A DNA stretch of 64,000 nt. It comes from Paractinoplanes pyxinae. Lineage in GTDB: Bacteria > Actinomycetota > Actinomycetes > Mycobacteriales > Micromonosporaceae. Of the stretch, positions 8,909-17,238 are shown in pieces (the first letter of the stretch is position 1; every line of letters starts with the position of its first letter). Both the position numbers and the translations under genes were made by a program. Under the pieces are notes generated by a model. That model was not told the DNA's origin. It saw only the letters and a list, made by a program, of their open reading frames with translations, and searched no databases. The stretch covers positions 124,001 to 188,000 of the forward strand of contig NZ_JAPNTZ010000007.1 in the NCBI RefSeq assembly GCF_026626335.1, in the 5' to 3' direction.

Positions 8909-9262
8909 ATGTTCGAACGGGTAGCGCCGATCATTCCGGTGGGGGATCTGGACGTGGCCCTGGAGCGGTACCGCCGGCTCGGGTTCACCGTCCGGGCCTA
9001 CGGCGGGGCGGAGCGCTACGGCTTCGTGGACCGCGATGACGTGTCACTGTACCTGACCGAATGGGCCGACCACGACCCGGCCCACACGGCGGCGTCGGTC
9101 TACCTGTACGTGTCAGACGCCGACGCCGTCCACGACGAGTGGGCCGGGATCGCCGAGGGGCGGCTGGGCGCACCCCGCGATACGCCGTGGGGTCTGCGCG
9201 AATTCACCTACGTGGACCCGGACGGCACGCTTCACCGCCTGGGTTCGCCGCTGACCCGCTAG
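8909..9262 (+). CDS. VOC-family (glyoxalase/bleomycin-resistance fold) protein
   Basis: A small protein of 117 residues from the ATG at 8909. MFERVAPIIPVGDLDVALERYRRLGF is the typical first beta-alpha unit, YLYVSDADAVHDEW starts the second half, and FTYVDPDGTLHRLGSP closes the fold. Such proteins bind antibiotics or act as small-molecule isomerases or dioxygenases; the substrate cannot be told here. No strong ribosome binding site marks the start; the ATG at 8891 is an in-frame alternative. It follows the MFS gene by 40 nt and could be co-transcribed. Its TAG stop overlaps the stop of the convergent GNAT gene by 4 nt. Confidence 0.85.
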   Translation: MFERVAPIIPVGDLDVALERYRRLGFTVRAYGGAERYGFVDRDDVSLYLTEWADHDPAHTAASVYLYVSDADAVHDEWAGIAEGRLGAPRDTPWGLREFTYVDPDGTLHRLGSPLTR

Positions 9263-9855
9263 CCACTCCCGGCGCCGGGTCGCGAGGGCATCGGAAAGTC
9301 GCGCGCGAGCAAGGCGTAGAGGGCAACGTCGCGGGGCCCGTCCGGGAAGGGCGCGGCCTCGCGCAGGACGCCCTCAAGGGTGAAGCCGAGGCGTTCGGCC
9401 AGGCGGCGGCTGCGGTCGTTGGTGGTCAGGGTGCGCATCTCGGCGCGGTGCAGGTTCAGGTCGCCGAAGGCGTGGGCGAGCACGGCGGTCAGCGCGCGTG
9501 TGACGTAGCCCCGGCCCTCGGCGGCGGCGTCGATCCAGAAGCCGGCCTCGGCACTGCGGGTGAAGGCGTCGATGGTCAGGTTCACGGTGCCGACCAGGCG
9601 GTGGCCGCCGTCGGCCGGGACGCCGATGGCCAGCGGCAGCCGGGTGCCGTCGAGCCAGGCCTGGCCGGACCGTTCCAGGGCGGCCCGGGTGGCTTCGAGG
9701 GTGGGCTCTTGCGGGCTCGGCGACCACTGAGCCAGCCGAGCGTGGTTGGCCGCGACGAGCGCGTGGTAGGCGTCGGCGATCGCCGTGGTCCTGGGAATCA
9801 GCACCAGGTCGTCCGCGACAACCCACACGAACCGAGCAGTGGTGACGTCCGACAT
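9259..9855 (-). CDS. GNAT family N-acetyltransferase (RimJ/RimL type)
   Basis: Acetyl-CoA-dependent transferase of 198 residues. Visible motifs are GFWIDAAAEGRGYVTRAL (the acetyl-CoA loop, Q/RxxGxG type), HRAEMRTLTTNDRSRRLAERLGF and EGVLREAAPFPDGPRDVALY, which together match the RimJ/RimL branch. I place the start at MSDVTTARF (9855); in-frame ATGs at 9864 and 9867 and a start further upstream are possible, and none has a clear ribosome binding site. The target could be a protein N-terminus or a small molecule. It is convergent with the VOC gene, sharing a CTAG stop overlap. Confidence 0.85.
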   Translation of the reverse strand: MSDVTTARFVWVVADDLVLIPRTTAIADAYHALVAANHARLAQWSPSPQEPTLEATRAALERSGQAWLDGTRLPLAIGVPADGGHRLVGTVNLTIDAFTRSAEAGFWIDAAAEGRGYVTRALTAVLAHAFGDLNLHRAEMRTLTTNDRSRRLAERLGFTLEGVLREAAPFPDGPRDVALYALLARDFPMPSRPGAGSG

Positions 9856-9973
9856 GGACGGCATCATAGGCTCGCATTTCGATCTTGACCCGTCGCCGCC
9901 GCCCATCCCTAACCCCCACCCGCCTCGGGGAACGGTGGTGAGGTTACGCCGGTGTCAAGACGTCAGGAGGCGG

Positions 9974-10089
9974 TTGTCCACAGGTGAACACGGGAGCCCT
10001 ATGGCACGTATCCACAGATGGACACGAAAGCCCTGCGGCACTATCCACAGGTGGACACGGGAGCCCCTGCGGCACGTATCCGCAGGTCG
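9974..10089 (+). repeat. Tandem ~34-bp units, each starting with a DnaA-box-like 9-mer
   Basis: Three full units and one partial unit. Their first nine bases are TTGTCCACA (9974), GTATCCACA (10008), CTATCCACA (10041) and GTATCCGCA (10076), spaced 34, 33 and 35 bp. Each unit continues with a variant of GGTGGACACGGGAGCCC and GGCAC. TTGTCCACA is the actinobacterial DnaA consensus. No gene is convincing here, although short frames cross it. Confidence 0.8.
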
Positions 10090-10098
10090 CCGGGGTCC

Positions 10099-10244
10099 GG
10101 GGTTTCGAGCGCCACCATTTACGCACGCGCCTGGGTGGGGTGAGCGTTCTGGACGCGCCAGCGGCCAGCTCACCCCGCCCAGGCACCTCGGCGGGAGCGA
10201 CGGTCTGTACCCACCACCCCGCTACGACATCAAGCTCTTGACCT
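10099..10244 (+). repeat. Dispersed ~146-bp repeat, copy A
   Basis: This segment recurs in inverted orientation at 28568-28714. The two share an unbroken core of about 45 bp that includes the inverted repeat GGGGTGAGC/GCTCACCCC, then an identical CTCGGCGGGAGCGACGGTC block, then CACCCCGCTACGACATC. Copy A abuts the stop codon of the GH2 gene. I recognise no transposase or known element. Confidence 0.85.
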
Positions 10245-12713
10245 TCAGTTCTTTGCGACGGGCGAAGCCGCGATGTCGTTGACGCAGCGGAGGACCGGGC
10301 GGCTGGTCAGGGCGGCCGGGTCGAGCGCCTGCTCCGAGTGGACGGTGAACGTCACCGAGTCGCCGGGTAGGACTGTCACGGCGGCGCGGTCGGTTTCGGC
10401 TTCGGGGTCGAGGCGGTCGGGGAACAGGGTCAGCGAGCGGAGCAGCGTCGTAGCGCGGACTGTCACTCGGTGGACGTCGCCGTCGTGTGCGACCTCGGTG
10501 GTGTAGTCGGCGGCGGGCCACGGGATGTCTTTGTCGAGCGACCAGAACCACGTCACGCCGGTGTCGGTGGTCAGGAACTCGGTGGTGGGGTCGCCGGGCG
10601 TGGACAGCTCTTCGGGCAAGGCCAGCGTCGCGTTCTCGCCGGGGGCGATCGTCGCGGTCAGCTCGGCCGACGCCAGGATCCGGCCGGTCAGGTCGCGGCG
10701 GGTCACGGTGGTGGCCAACTGCCATTCCGTACGGCTGTCGTTGGCGGCCACCAAGGCCGGTGCCCCCTGTGGCGGCACCACCGCGCCGGGCTCGATCTCG
10801 GTGAGCGGGCCGTCGGCTTCCAAGGGCGAGCCCGTACGGGGTTGGAACGTCAGCAATCGGTCGGCGTAGGCGTCCCGCATGGTGTGCCACAGCGGTTTCT
10901 TGCGCCCGTCGCCGTCGACCGCCGCCCATGAGGTGACCGGCCAGCAGTCGTTGAGCTGCCACATGATCGTGCCTTGGCAGAGCGGGCGCAGCGACCGGAA
11001 GTGCTCGATGCCGAAGGCCACCGCGCGGGCCTGGTTGAGCTGGGTCAGGAAGTGCCAGTCGTCGAAGTCGCGCGGTTCGGGCAGGTGGTTGGCCAGGCCC
11101 CGCTCGAGCTTCTGGTCGCCGCCGATGGCCTTCTGGTGGTGGGCCATGCCGGGCGAGTCAGGGGCCAGGTGCTCGTCCGAGATGGAGCGGCGCAGGGTCG
11201 CGTACGTGGGTGGGGCCTGGAAGCCGAACTCGGAGACGAACCGGGGGCGGTACGCGGCGTATTTGGTGTAGTCGTCGGTGTTCCAGACGTCCCAGATGTG
11301 GGTGGTGCCGTACACCGGGTCGTTCGGGTAGCGGTCGGGCGTGCCCGAGTACGGGCTGCCGGGCCAGTACGGCCGGGTCGGGTCGAGCTCGGTCACGATC
11401 CGGGGCAGCAGGTCGTAGTAGAAGCCGGAACCCCAGGTGCGGCCGTTCAGCTCGGGCTTCCAGCCCCAGTCCTCGTACCCCCACAGGTTTTCGTTGTTGC
11501 CGGTCCACACGACCAGGCTGGGGTGCGACGCCAGCCGTACGACGTTGTAGCGCGCCTCGGCCTCGATCTCGGAGCGGAACGGCTCTTCCTCGGGGTACGC
11601 GGCGCAGGCGAACAGGAAGTCCTGCCCGACCAGGAAGCCCATCTCGTCGGCCAGGTCGTAGAAGTCGAATGACTCGTACCGGCCGCCGCCCCAGATGCGC
11701 AGGTAGTTGACGTTGGCGTCGGCCGCCTGCCGGAACCGGGCGGCCAGGCGGTCGCGGGTGACCCGGTCGGCGAAGACGTCGTCGGGGATCCAGTTGATGC
11801 CGCGGACGAAGACCGGCACGTCGTTGACGATCACGGTGTAGCCGTCGCCGGCGGTGTCGATCCGGACGCTGCGGAAGCCGATCTTGCGACTCCAGGTGTC
11901 CAGGGTGGTGCCGTCGGCCGCGGCCAGTGTCACGTCGAGGTCGTAGCGGGCCTGGTCGCCGAAGCCGCGCGGCCACCACCGGTCGGGGTCGTCGATGGTG
12001 AGGATGAGCAGCGCTTCGATGCCGTCGACGGTGGCCTGGGCGCGGCGGCCGGCCACCTCGGCCGTGATGATCACCGGCTCGTCGGCGGCGCGGTCCAGGC
12101 GTACGCGTAATTCGACCCGGCCCGTGCCGCGATCCACCGTCACCTGCGGGCGGACCTCGGCCAGCCGGGCCACCGACCACGTCTCGAGCCCGATCGGCTG
12201 CCAGATGCCGGCCGTGACCAGTGTCGGCCCCCAGTCCCAGCCGAAGTTGCAGGCCTGCTTGCGGATGAAGTTGAACGGCTCCGGATACGCGTTGGGGCGG
12301 TTGCCCAGCCGTTGCTGCTGTCCTTCGGCGTACGCGTAGGCGCTCCTGAACTTGATCTTGAGTTCGTTGGAGCCGTCGCGCAGCAGCGAGCCGACGTCGA
12401 AGCGGTAGCCCCGGTGCATGTTGGCCGTCTCGCCGACGACCGAGCCGTTCAGCTCGATCTCGGCGACGGTGTCGAGCCCGGCACAGACGAGGTCGGTGCG
12501 AGAGCCCGGCGTGGCGGTGAAGGTGGTCTCGTACTCCCAATCGGTGCGCCCTATCCAGGCGAGCTTGGTCTCGTTCTCATCCAGGTACGGGTCCTCGATG
12601 CGACCGGCCCGCAGCAGGTCGGTGTGCACACACCCGGGCACGACGGCCGGCAGGCGGCTGATGTCGGACCCCGAGACGGTCCAGCCCTCGTGGAGCGGTT
12701 GGTACGAGTTCAC
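10245..12713 (-). CDS. Glycoside hydrolase family 2 beta-mannosidase
   Basis: An exo-acting hydrolase of 822 residues, probably releasing mannose from beta-mannosides taken up by the adjacent importer. The N-terminal jelly-roll is followed by Ig-like domains and a TIM barrel. WTGNNENLWGYEDW contains the acid/base Glu and FVSEFGFQAPPTY the nucleophile Glu. The N-terminus (LHEGWTVSG, AVVPGCVHTDLL, RTDWEYE) matches beta-mannosidases better than beta-galactosidases. There is no signal peptide, so it acts in the cytoplasm on imported oligosaccharides. The start is GTG with AAGGAG 5 nt upstream. It is the last gene of the substrate-binding protein - permease - permease - GH2 operon; the repeat element abuts its stop. 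Confidence 0.9.
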   Translation of the reverse strand: MNSYQPLHEGWTVSGSDISRLPAVVPGCVHTDLLRAGRIEDPYLDENETKLAWIGRTDWEYETTFTATPGSRTDLVCAGLDTVAEIELNGSVVGETANMHRGYRFDVGSLLRDGSNELKIKFRSAYAYAEGQQQRLGNRPNAYPEPFNFIRKQACNFGWDWGPTLVTAGIWQPIGLETWSVARLAEVRPQVTVDRGTGRVELRVRLDRAADEPVIITAEVAGRRAQATVDGIEALLILTIDDPDRWWPRGFGDQARYDLDVTLAAADGTTLDTWSRKIGFRSVRIDTAGDGYTVIVNDVPVFVRGINWIPDDVFADRVTRDRLAARFRQAADANVNYLRIWGGGRYESFDFYDLADEMGFLVGQDFLFACAAYPEEEPFRSEIEAEARYNVVRLASHPSLVVWTGNNENLWGYEDWGWKPELNGRTWGSGFYYDLLPRIVTELDPTRPYWPGSPYSGTPDRYPNDPVYGTTHIWDVWNTDDYTKYAAYRPRFVSEFGFQAPPTYATLRRSISDEHLAPDSPGMAHHQKAIGGDQKLERGLANHLPEPRDFDDWHFLTQLNQARAVAFGIEHFRSLRPLCQGTIMWQLNDCWPVTSWAAVDGDGRKKPLWHTMRDAYADRLLTFQPRTGSPLEADGPLTEIEPGAVVPPQGAPALVAANDSRTEWQLATTVTRRDLTGRILASAELTATIAPGENATLALPEELSTPGDPTTEFLTTDTGVTWFWSLDKDIPWPAADYTTEVAHDGDVHRVTVRATTLLRSLTLFPDRLDPEAETDRAAVTVLPGDSVTFTVHSEQALDPAALTSRPVLRCVNDIAASPVAKN

Positions 12714-12744
12714 GGTTCTCCTTCATCGCCACGCCGGTCCCCGG

Positions 12745-13599
12745 TCAGGACTTCACAGCGCCTTCCATGATCCCCCGCACGATCTGCCGCCCGCCGATCA
12801 ACAGCAGGACGATCAGCGGAACGGTCGCGATGAACGCGCCCGCCAGCACCCGCCGGTAGATCACGTAGTTGCCGCTGGCCAGGTCGGACAGGGCCACCAT
12901 CGAGGTCGGGTAGTCGGTGCCGTTGAGCTGGATGAGCGGCCACTGGAAGTCGTTCCACGCCATGACGAAAGTAAGCAGGCCGAGGACTGCCAAGGCGGGC
13001 CGGATCGCCGGCAGCACGATGTTCCAGTAGACCCGCAGGGTCAGCGCGCCGTCGATGCGGGCCGACTCGACCAGCTCGTCGGGCACCGCGTGCGCGATGA
13101 ACTGGCGCATGTAGAAGACGCCGAACGCGCTGACCAGCCCGGGTGCGATGACCGCGAGCAGGGTGTTGTTCCAGCCCAGCTTGCCCATCACGATGTAGAG
13201 CGCCACGATGCCGAGCTGGTTGGGCACGGTCAGGGTCAGGATGACCACGACCATCAGCGCGTTGCGGCCCTTGAAGCGCAGCTTGGCGAAGGCGAACCCG
13301 GCCAGCGAGCAGAAGAACAGCGTCGCCGCCGTGATGATGCCTGAGACCAGAACGCTGTTGATCAGCGACGCCGCGAAGTACACCTCGTTGAGGGTGAAGA
13401 CCTCTTGCGCGTTGACCAGGAACTGAGCGCCGGGGAGCAGGGCGGGCGGCGAGGCGGCGACCGCGTCGTCGGTGCTCGTCGAGATCACGAACATCCAGTA
13501 CACCGGGAAGGCCGAGAAAAGCAGGACGAGCGTCAGACCCAGGTACGTCGTCCAGGTGCCGCGGGTGTCCTGCGGGGCTCGATTCACGTATGTGCTCAT
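12745..13599 (-). CDS. Carbohydrate ABC transporter permease, MalG type
   Basis: CUT1-family inner-membrane permease of 284 residues with six membrane segments. The cytoplasmic EAA loop reads ESARIDGALTLRVYWNIVLPAI, where the ATPase docks. The ATG at 13599 has GGAGGTGG 4 nt upstream and overlaps the stop of the preceding permease gene (ATGA). No ATP-binding subunit is encoded in this operon, so a shared MsiK-type ATPase encoded elsewhere probably energises the system, as in other actinobacteria. Confidence 0.95.
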   Translation of the reverse strand: MSTYVNRAPQDTRGTWTTYLGLTLVLLFSAFPVYWMFVISTSTDDAVAASPPALLPGAQFLVNAQEVFTLNEVYFAASLINSVLVSGIITAATLFFCSLAGFAFAKLRFKGRNALMVVVILTLTVPNQLGIVALYIVMGKLGWNNTLLAVIAPGLVSAFGVFYMRQFIAHAVPDELVESARIDGALTLRVYWNIVLPAIRPALAVLGLLTFVMAWNDFQWPLIQLNGTDYPTSMVALSDLASGNYVIYRRVLAGAFIATVPLIVLLLIGGRQIVRGIMEGAVKS

Positions 13600-14576
13600 C
13601 GGCCACCTCCGAGGCGCCGGGTCGCGGCGAAGTTGATCCCGGCCACGACCAGGATGATCAGGAACAGGGCCCAGGACATCGACGCGGCGTACCCGAGGTC
13701 GAGGTCCTTCCAGCCGACCTTGTAGATCAGCTGCGCGATGGTCTGGAACTGGCCGTCCGAGCCGCCGCTGGCCGACTGCGGATTCTCGTCGAACATCATG
13801 GGCTCGTTGAACAGCTGCAGCCCCCCGATGGTCGACAGGATCACGGTGAACAGCACGACCGGCTGGATCATGGGCACGGTGATCGACCACAACTGCTTCC
13901 ACGGCGAGGCGCCGTCGACGGCCGCCGCCTCGTACACGTCCTTGGGGATCGACTGCATCGCCGACAGGTAGAGCAGGGCGTTGTAGCCGATCCACTTCCA
14001 GTTGACCATCGTGGCGATGGCGATCCAGGCGCTCCACTTCTGCGCCCGCCAGTCGAGCGGGGTCTCCTGCCCGAAGCCGACCAGCGACAGGAACCAGTTG
14101 GCCAGGCCGTTGTCGCGGGCGAAGAAGATCGCGAAGACCAGGGTCGAGGCGACGACCGGGGTCAGGTACGGCAGCAGGATGCCGATCCGCCAGAACGTGG
14201 TGGCGCGCAGCTTGCGGTTGAGCAGGTTGGCGATGATCAGCGCGGCCAGCAGCTGCGGCACGGTCGAGAGGATGAAGATGCCGAACGTGTTGCCCAGCGC
14301 GTTCCAGAAGTCCTCGTCGGTGAGCAGCCGCTCGAAGTTGGCGAAGCCGGCCCAGCCGTCCAGCGAGCGGTCGTCCAGCCGCCAGGTGCGCAGGGCCACG
14401 ATGCCGTTGAAGATCAGCGGGAAGACGCCGAAGATCGCGAAGAGGATGAAGAAGGGGGAGATGAAGACGTACGGGATGGTCTTGATGTCGAACCGGTAGA
14501 GCCAGTGCTTGGTCTTGCCGGGCGGGGGCGGCGGGGCGGAATGCCGGGCCGCCGGCCGCAGATCGGTGAGGGACAC
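13596..14576 (-). CDS. Carbohydrate ABC transporter permease, MalF type
   Basis: Partner CUT1 permease of 326 residues. A Pro-rich N-terminal stretch (SAPPPPPGKTKHW) precedes six membrane segments; the EAA loop is YEAAAVDGASPWKQLWSITV. Two GTG codons, at 14582 and 14576, are in frame. AGGAG overlaps the first and lies 5 nt upstream of the second, so I prefer 14576 (MSLTDLRPAARHS). It follows the substrate-binding protein gene after a stem-loop and overlaps the MalG-type gene by 4 nt. Confidence 0.93.
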   Translation of the reverse strand: MSLTDLRPAARHSAPPPPPGKTKHWLYRFDIKTIPYVFISPFFILFAIFGVFPLIFNGIVALRTWRLDDRSLDGWAGFANFERLLTDEDFWNALGNTFGIFILSTVPQLLAALIIANLLNRKLRATTFWRIGILLPYLTPVVASTLVFAIFFARDNGLANWFLSLVGFGQETPLDWRAQKWSAWIAIATMVNWKWIGYNALLYLSAMQSIPKDVYEAAAVDGASPWKQLWSITVPMIQPVVLFTVILSTIGGLQLFNEPMMFDENPQSASGGSDGQFQTIAQLIYKVGWKDLDLGYAASMSWALFLIILVVAGINFAATRRLGGGR

Positions 14577-14593
14577 GGCCACTCCTAAAGGAA

Positions 14594-14620
14594 GGCGGGG
14601 CGGCCCACGACCGCCCCGCC
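14594..14620 (-). promoter_or_regulatory. Intercistronic stem-loop between binding-protein and permease genes
   Basis: GGCGGGGCGG and CCGCCCCGCC form a perfect 10-bp stem with a 7-nt loop, without a T-run. It starts 8 nt past the binding-protein stop codon. Such hairpins usually protect the upstream mRNA or partially terminate, so that the binding protein is made in excess over the permeases; that role here is inferred. Confidence 0.75.
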
Positions 14621-14627
14621 ATCGGGA

Positions 14628-15914
14628 CTACTTAGCGGTCTTGGCGACCTTCTCGGCCTGCTTGACCGCCTCGGGCCAGGCCGCGTCCGACTTGAGGCCG
14701 CCCTGCTGCACGCGGGTGATCACGTTCTCGACGGCGACCCGGGTCGGGCCGTTCTTCTTGCCCAGGTACTGCGGCTTCAGGCTCTCCGCGGTGGCCGCGA
14801 AGATCTGGCCGGTGGGCGCGTTGCTCATGAATTCCTTCTTGTAGTCGAGCACCGCCGGGTCCTTGTAGAGGGCGGGCTGCGACGGCAGGTTGCCGACGGT
14901 CTTGAAGACCTCGATCTGCTGCTCGGGCTGGACCATCCACTTCACGAAGTCGGCCGCGGCGTCGATGTTCTTGCCCTGCGACGGGATGGTCCACCAGGAA
15001 CCGCCCCAGTTGCCGCCGCCGCCGGGAATCGCGGCGATGTCCCACTTGCCCTTCTGGTTGGGCGCCGTGTCCTGGATGTGGCCGAGCATCCAGGCCGGGC
15101 AGGCCAGCACGGCGAACTGGTCCTTCTTGAAGCCCTGGTCCCAGTTGGGCTGGAAGCTGGCCAGGTTGGCCGAGATGCCGGCGTCGATGGCCTTCATGCT
15201 GACGTCGAACGCGACCTTCGGGCCGCCGTCCATCTGCAGGTTCTCCTGCTCGTCGTAGAAGCCGACGGGCTGCTGGGCGAGCACCGGGTTGAACAGGTTG
15301 GTGCCGGAGTCGACGAACTTCTTGCCGGTCTTCTTGGTGTACTCCTGGCCGACCTTGATGAAGTCGTCCCAGTTGGTCCACAGCTTCGAGACGGCGTCGC
15401 GGTCCTTGGGCAGGCCGGCCTTCTCGAACAGGTCGCTGCGGTAGCACATGGCCAGGCCGCCGACGTCGGTGCCGAGGCCGATCTGCTTGCCGTCGGCCGA
15501 CATCGAGGCCTTCCACTTCCAGTCCAGGTACTTCGACTGGAAGTCGGCGCCGCCCTTGTCGAGCAGGTTGACGAACTTGTCGGCCTGGTTGCGGAACTGG
15601 ACGATGAAGCCCTCGTCGACCGCCGAGATGTCGGGCGCGCCCGAGCCGGCCACCAGCTTCTTCTGCAGGTCCTCGTGCTGCGCGTTGAACTCGCCCGAGT
15701 TCAGCGCGATCTTGATGTTCGGGTGGTCCTTCTCGTATTTGGCCTTGAGCGCATCCAGGCCCATGTCGCCCCAGAAGTTGACCTTCAGGGTGATCTGCTC
15801 GCCGCTCGCGCCGTTGCTCGCGTCGTCGTTGCCCTCGAGGCTCTGCCCGCTGCAGCCCGCGATCAAAAGGGTGGCCGCCACACCGGCAAGGCCCGCCCGC
15901 ACAGTCCGTCTCAT
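14628..15914 (-). CDS. Extracellular sugar-binding lipoprotein of the ABC importer
   Basis: Family 1 solute-binding protein, 428 residues. MRRTVRAGLAGVAATLLIAGC is a lipoprotein signal with lipobox LIAGC, so it is anchored outside the membrane. KVNFWGDMGLDALKAKYEK and the later GSWWTIPSQGKN are typical of CUT1 oligosaccharide binders. The ATG is preceded by GGAGGCGCG. It is the first gene of the operon with two permeases and a beta-mannosidase, suggesting mannosides or manno-oligosaccharides as ligand. The divergent LacI-type gene is its likely regulator. Confidence 0.93.
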   Translation of the reverse strand: MRRTVRAGLAGVAATLLIAGCSGQSLEGNDDASNGASGEQITLKVNFWGDMGLDALKAKYEKDHPNIKIALNSGEFNAQHEDLQKKLVAGSGAPDISAVDEGFIVQFRNQADKFVNLLDKGGADFQSKYLDWKWKASMSADGKQIGLGTDVGGLAMCYRSDLFEKAGLPKDRDAVSKLWTNWDDFIKVGQEYTKKTGKKFVDSGTNLFNPVLAQQPVGFYDEQENLQMDGGPKVAFDVSMKAIDAGISANLASFQPNWDQGFKKDQFAVLACPAWMLGHIQDTAPNQKGKWDIAAIPGGGGNWGGSWWTIPSQGKNIDAAADFVKWMVQPEQQIEVFKTVGNLPSQPALYKDPAVLDYKKEFMSNAPTGQIFAATAESLKPQYLGKKNGPTRVAVENVITRVQQGGLKSDAAWPEAVKQAEKVAKTAK

Positions 15915-16224
15915 AACGCGCCTCCACGGCGGAGAGAATTTACTGAACCGGATAAGTTGTGGAGACGCTATGACGGGGGTCCATGACTGTCAATACCGTG
16001 TTACGGGGTTGATCTGTCATCGTTGTCAGTACAGGTAAAGCTGGATGATTCGGGCATTATGGGTGATCGCTGTTTACAAAGTGCGGTGTGTCCGCTGACA
16101 CTTAACCGATCAATTCGCGCCTCCGTCGTCTGTTCATCTCGGCGTGGTTTCGCGTGAGAGCGCTCTACCGATTCCGGCGCCGGTAAACTCCGCCGGTAGG
16201 CTCGGCGGGAACAGAGGAGACCGA
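15915..16224. other. Divergent intergenic region, ABC operon / lacI-type gene
   Basis: 310 bp with relatively AT-rich stretches between 15940 and 16120, holding the divergent promoters. I see no coding potential. One clear LacI-type palindrome (16155-16168) lies next to the regulator; no second strong copy is evident near the binding-protein start. Confidence 0.7.
16155..16168. promoter_or_regulatory. LacI-family operator candidate
   Basis: TGAGAGCGCTCTAC contains the perfect 10-bp palindrome AGAGCGCTCT centred on CG. It resembles the GAGCGCTC core recognised by many actinobacterial LacI regulators of sugar operons. It lies 57 nt upstream of the regulator GTG, fitting autoregulation and control of the divergent operon. 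Confidence 0.75.
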
Positions 16225-17238
16225 GTGAAGCGGCCCACGATCGCCGACATCGCGCGGCGGGCGGGCGTGTCGAAGGGCGCGGTGTCGTACGCGCTGAACG
16301 GCCAGCCCGGCGTCTCCGAGGCGACGCGCCAGCGCATCGTGGCCATCGCTCAGGAGATCGGCTTCAACCCGAACAGCGCCGCTCGCGCGCTGTCCGGCGC
16401 CAGCGCGCGCGCCGTGGGCCTCACCCTGGCCCGGCCCGCCCGCATCCTGAGCATCGAGCCGTTCTTCATGGGCCTGATCAGCGGCTTCGAGGCCGAGCTG
16501 GCCGCCCGCTCGTACGCGCTGACGCTGCAGGTGGTGGCCACCCCCGAGCAAGAGGTCGAGGTCTACCGCCGCTGGTGGGGCGAGCGCCGCATCGACGGCG
16601 TGATCGTGACCGACCTGCGCGAGGACGACGTCCGCATCCCCGTGCTGCAGCAGCTGCAACTGCCCGCCGTGGTCATCGGTGGGCCGGGCGACACCGGCAA
16701 GATCGCTCAGGTGTGGTCGGACGACGCCGGCGCGATCACCGAGACGGTGCGCTACCTGGTCGCGCTCGGCCACCGCCGCATCGCCCGGGTCGGCGGCCTG
16801 CCCGACCTGCTGCACACCCGCACCCGTACCCGGGCCTTCGAGGACGTCTGCACCGCGCTCGGCCTCAACGAGGCGGTGACCATGCCGTCCGACTACACCG
16901 GCGAGGAGGGCGGCCGGGCCACCCGCCGGCTGCTGATCGGGGCCGACCGGCCCACCGCGATCATCTACGACAACGACGTGATGGCCGTGGCCGGCCTGGC
17001 CGTGGCGCAAGAGATGGGCCTGGCCGTGCCGGGCGACCTGTCCATCGTGGCCTGGGACGATTCTCCACTGTGCAGCCTGGTGCACCCGCCGCTGACCGCC
17101 CTGTCGCGCGACATCGCCGAGTACGGCGCCCACGCCGCCCGCGAGCTGCTGGCCGCGATCGACGGCAAGCAGGTCAGCAACGTCGAGGCAGGCACGGCCC
17201 ACCTCACCCCGCGCGGGAGCACCGCTCCGCCCCGCTAG
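16225..17238 (+). CDS. LacI-family transcriptional regulator
   Basis: A 337-residue repressor. The N-terminal helix-turn-helix is TIADIARRAGVSKGAVSYAL, with the hinge region ARALSGASARAVGL, followed by a periplasmic-binding-protein-like effector domain (GLAVPGDLSIVAWDDS). I place the start at GTG 16225, because AGAGGAG sits 5-6 nt upstream and LacI proteins begin just before TIADIA; the frame is open further upstream. It is divergent from the importer/beta-mannosidase operon and is probably its sugar-responsive repressor. The stop overlaps that of the convergent GGDEF-EAL gene in CTAG. Confidence 0.93.
   Translation: MKRPTIADIARRAGVSKGAVSYALNGQPGVSEATRQRIVAIAQEIGFNPNSAARALSGASARAVGLTLARPARILSIEPFFMGLISGFEAELAARSYALTLQVVATPEQEVEVYRRWWGERRIDGVIVTDLREDDVRIPVLQQLQLPAVVIGGPGDTGKIAQVWSDDAGAITETVRYLVALGHRRIARVGGLPDLLHTRTRTRAFEDVCTALGLNEAVTMPSDYTGEEGGRATRRLLIGADRPTAIIYDNDVMAVAGLAVAQEMGLAVPGDLSIVAWDDSPLCSLVHPPLTALSRDIAEYGAHAARELLAAIDGKQVSNVEAGTAHLTPRGSTAPPR

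Noticed and set aside
9944..10186. Minus-strand small frames with RGELAAGASRTLTPPRR
   Set aside because: The same peptide appears from the other copy of the dispersed repeat, so it reflects repeated DNA rather than a conserved protein; no ribosome binding site.
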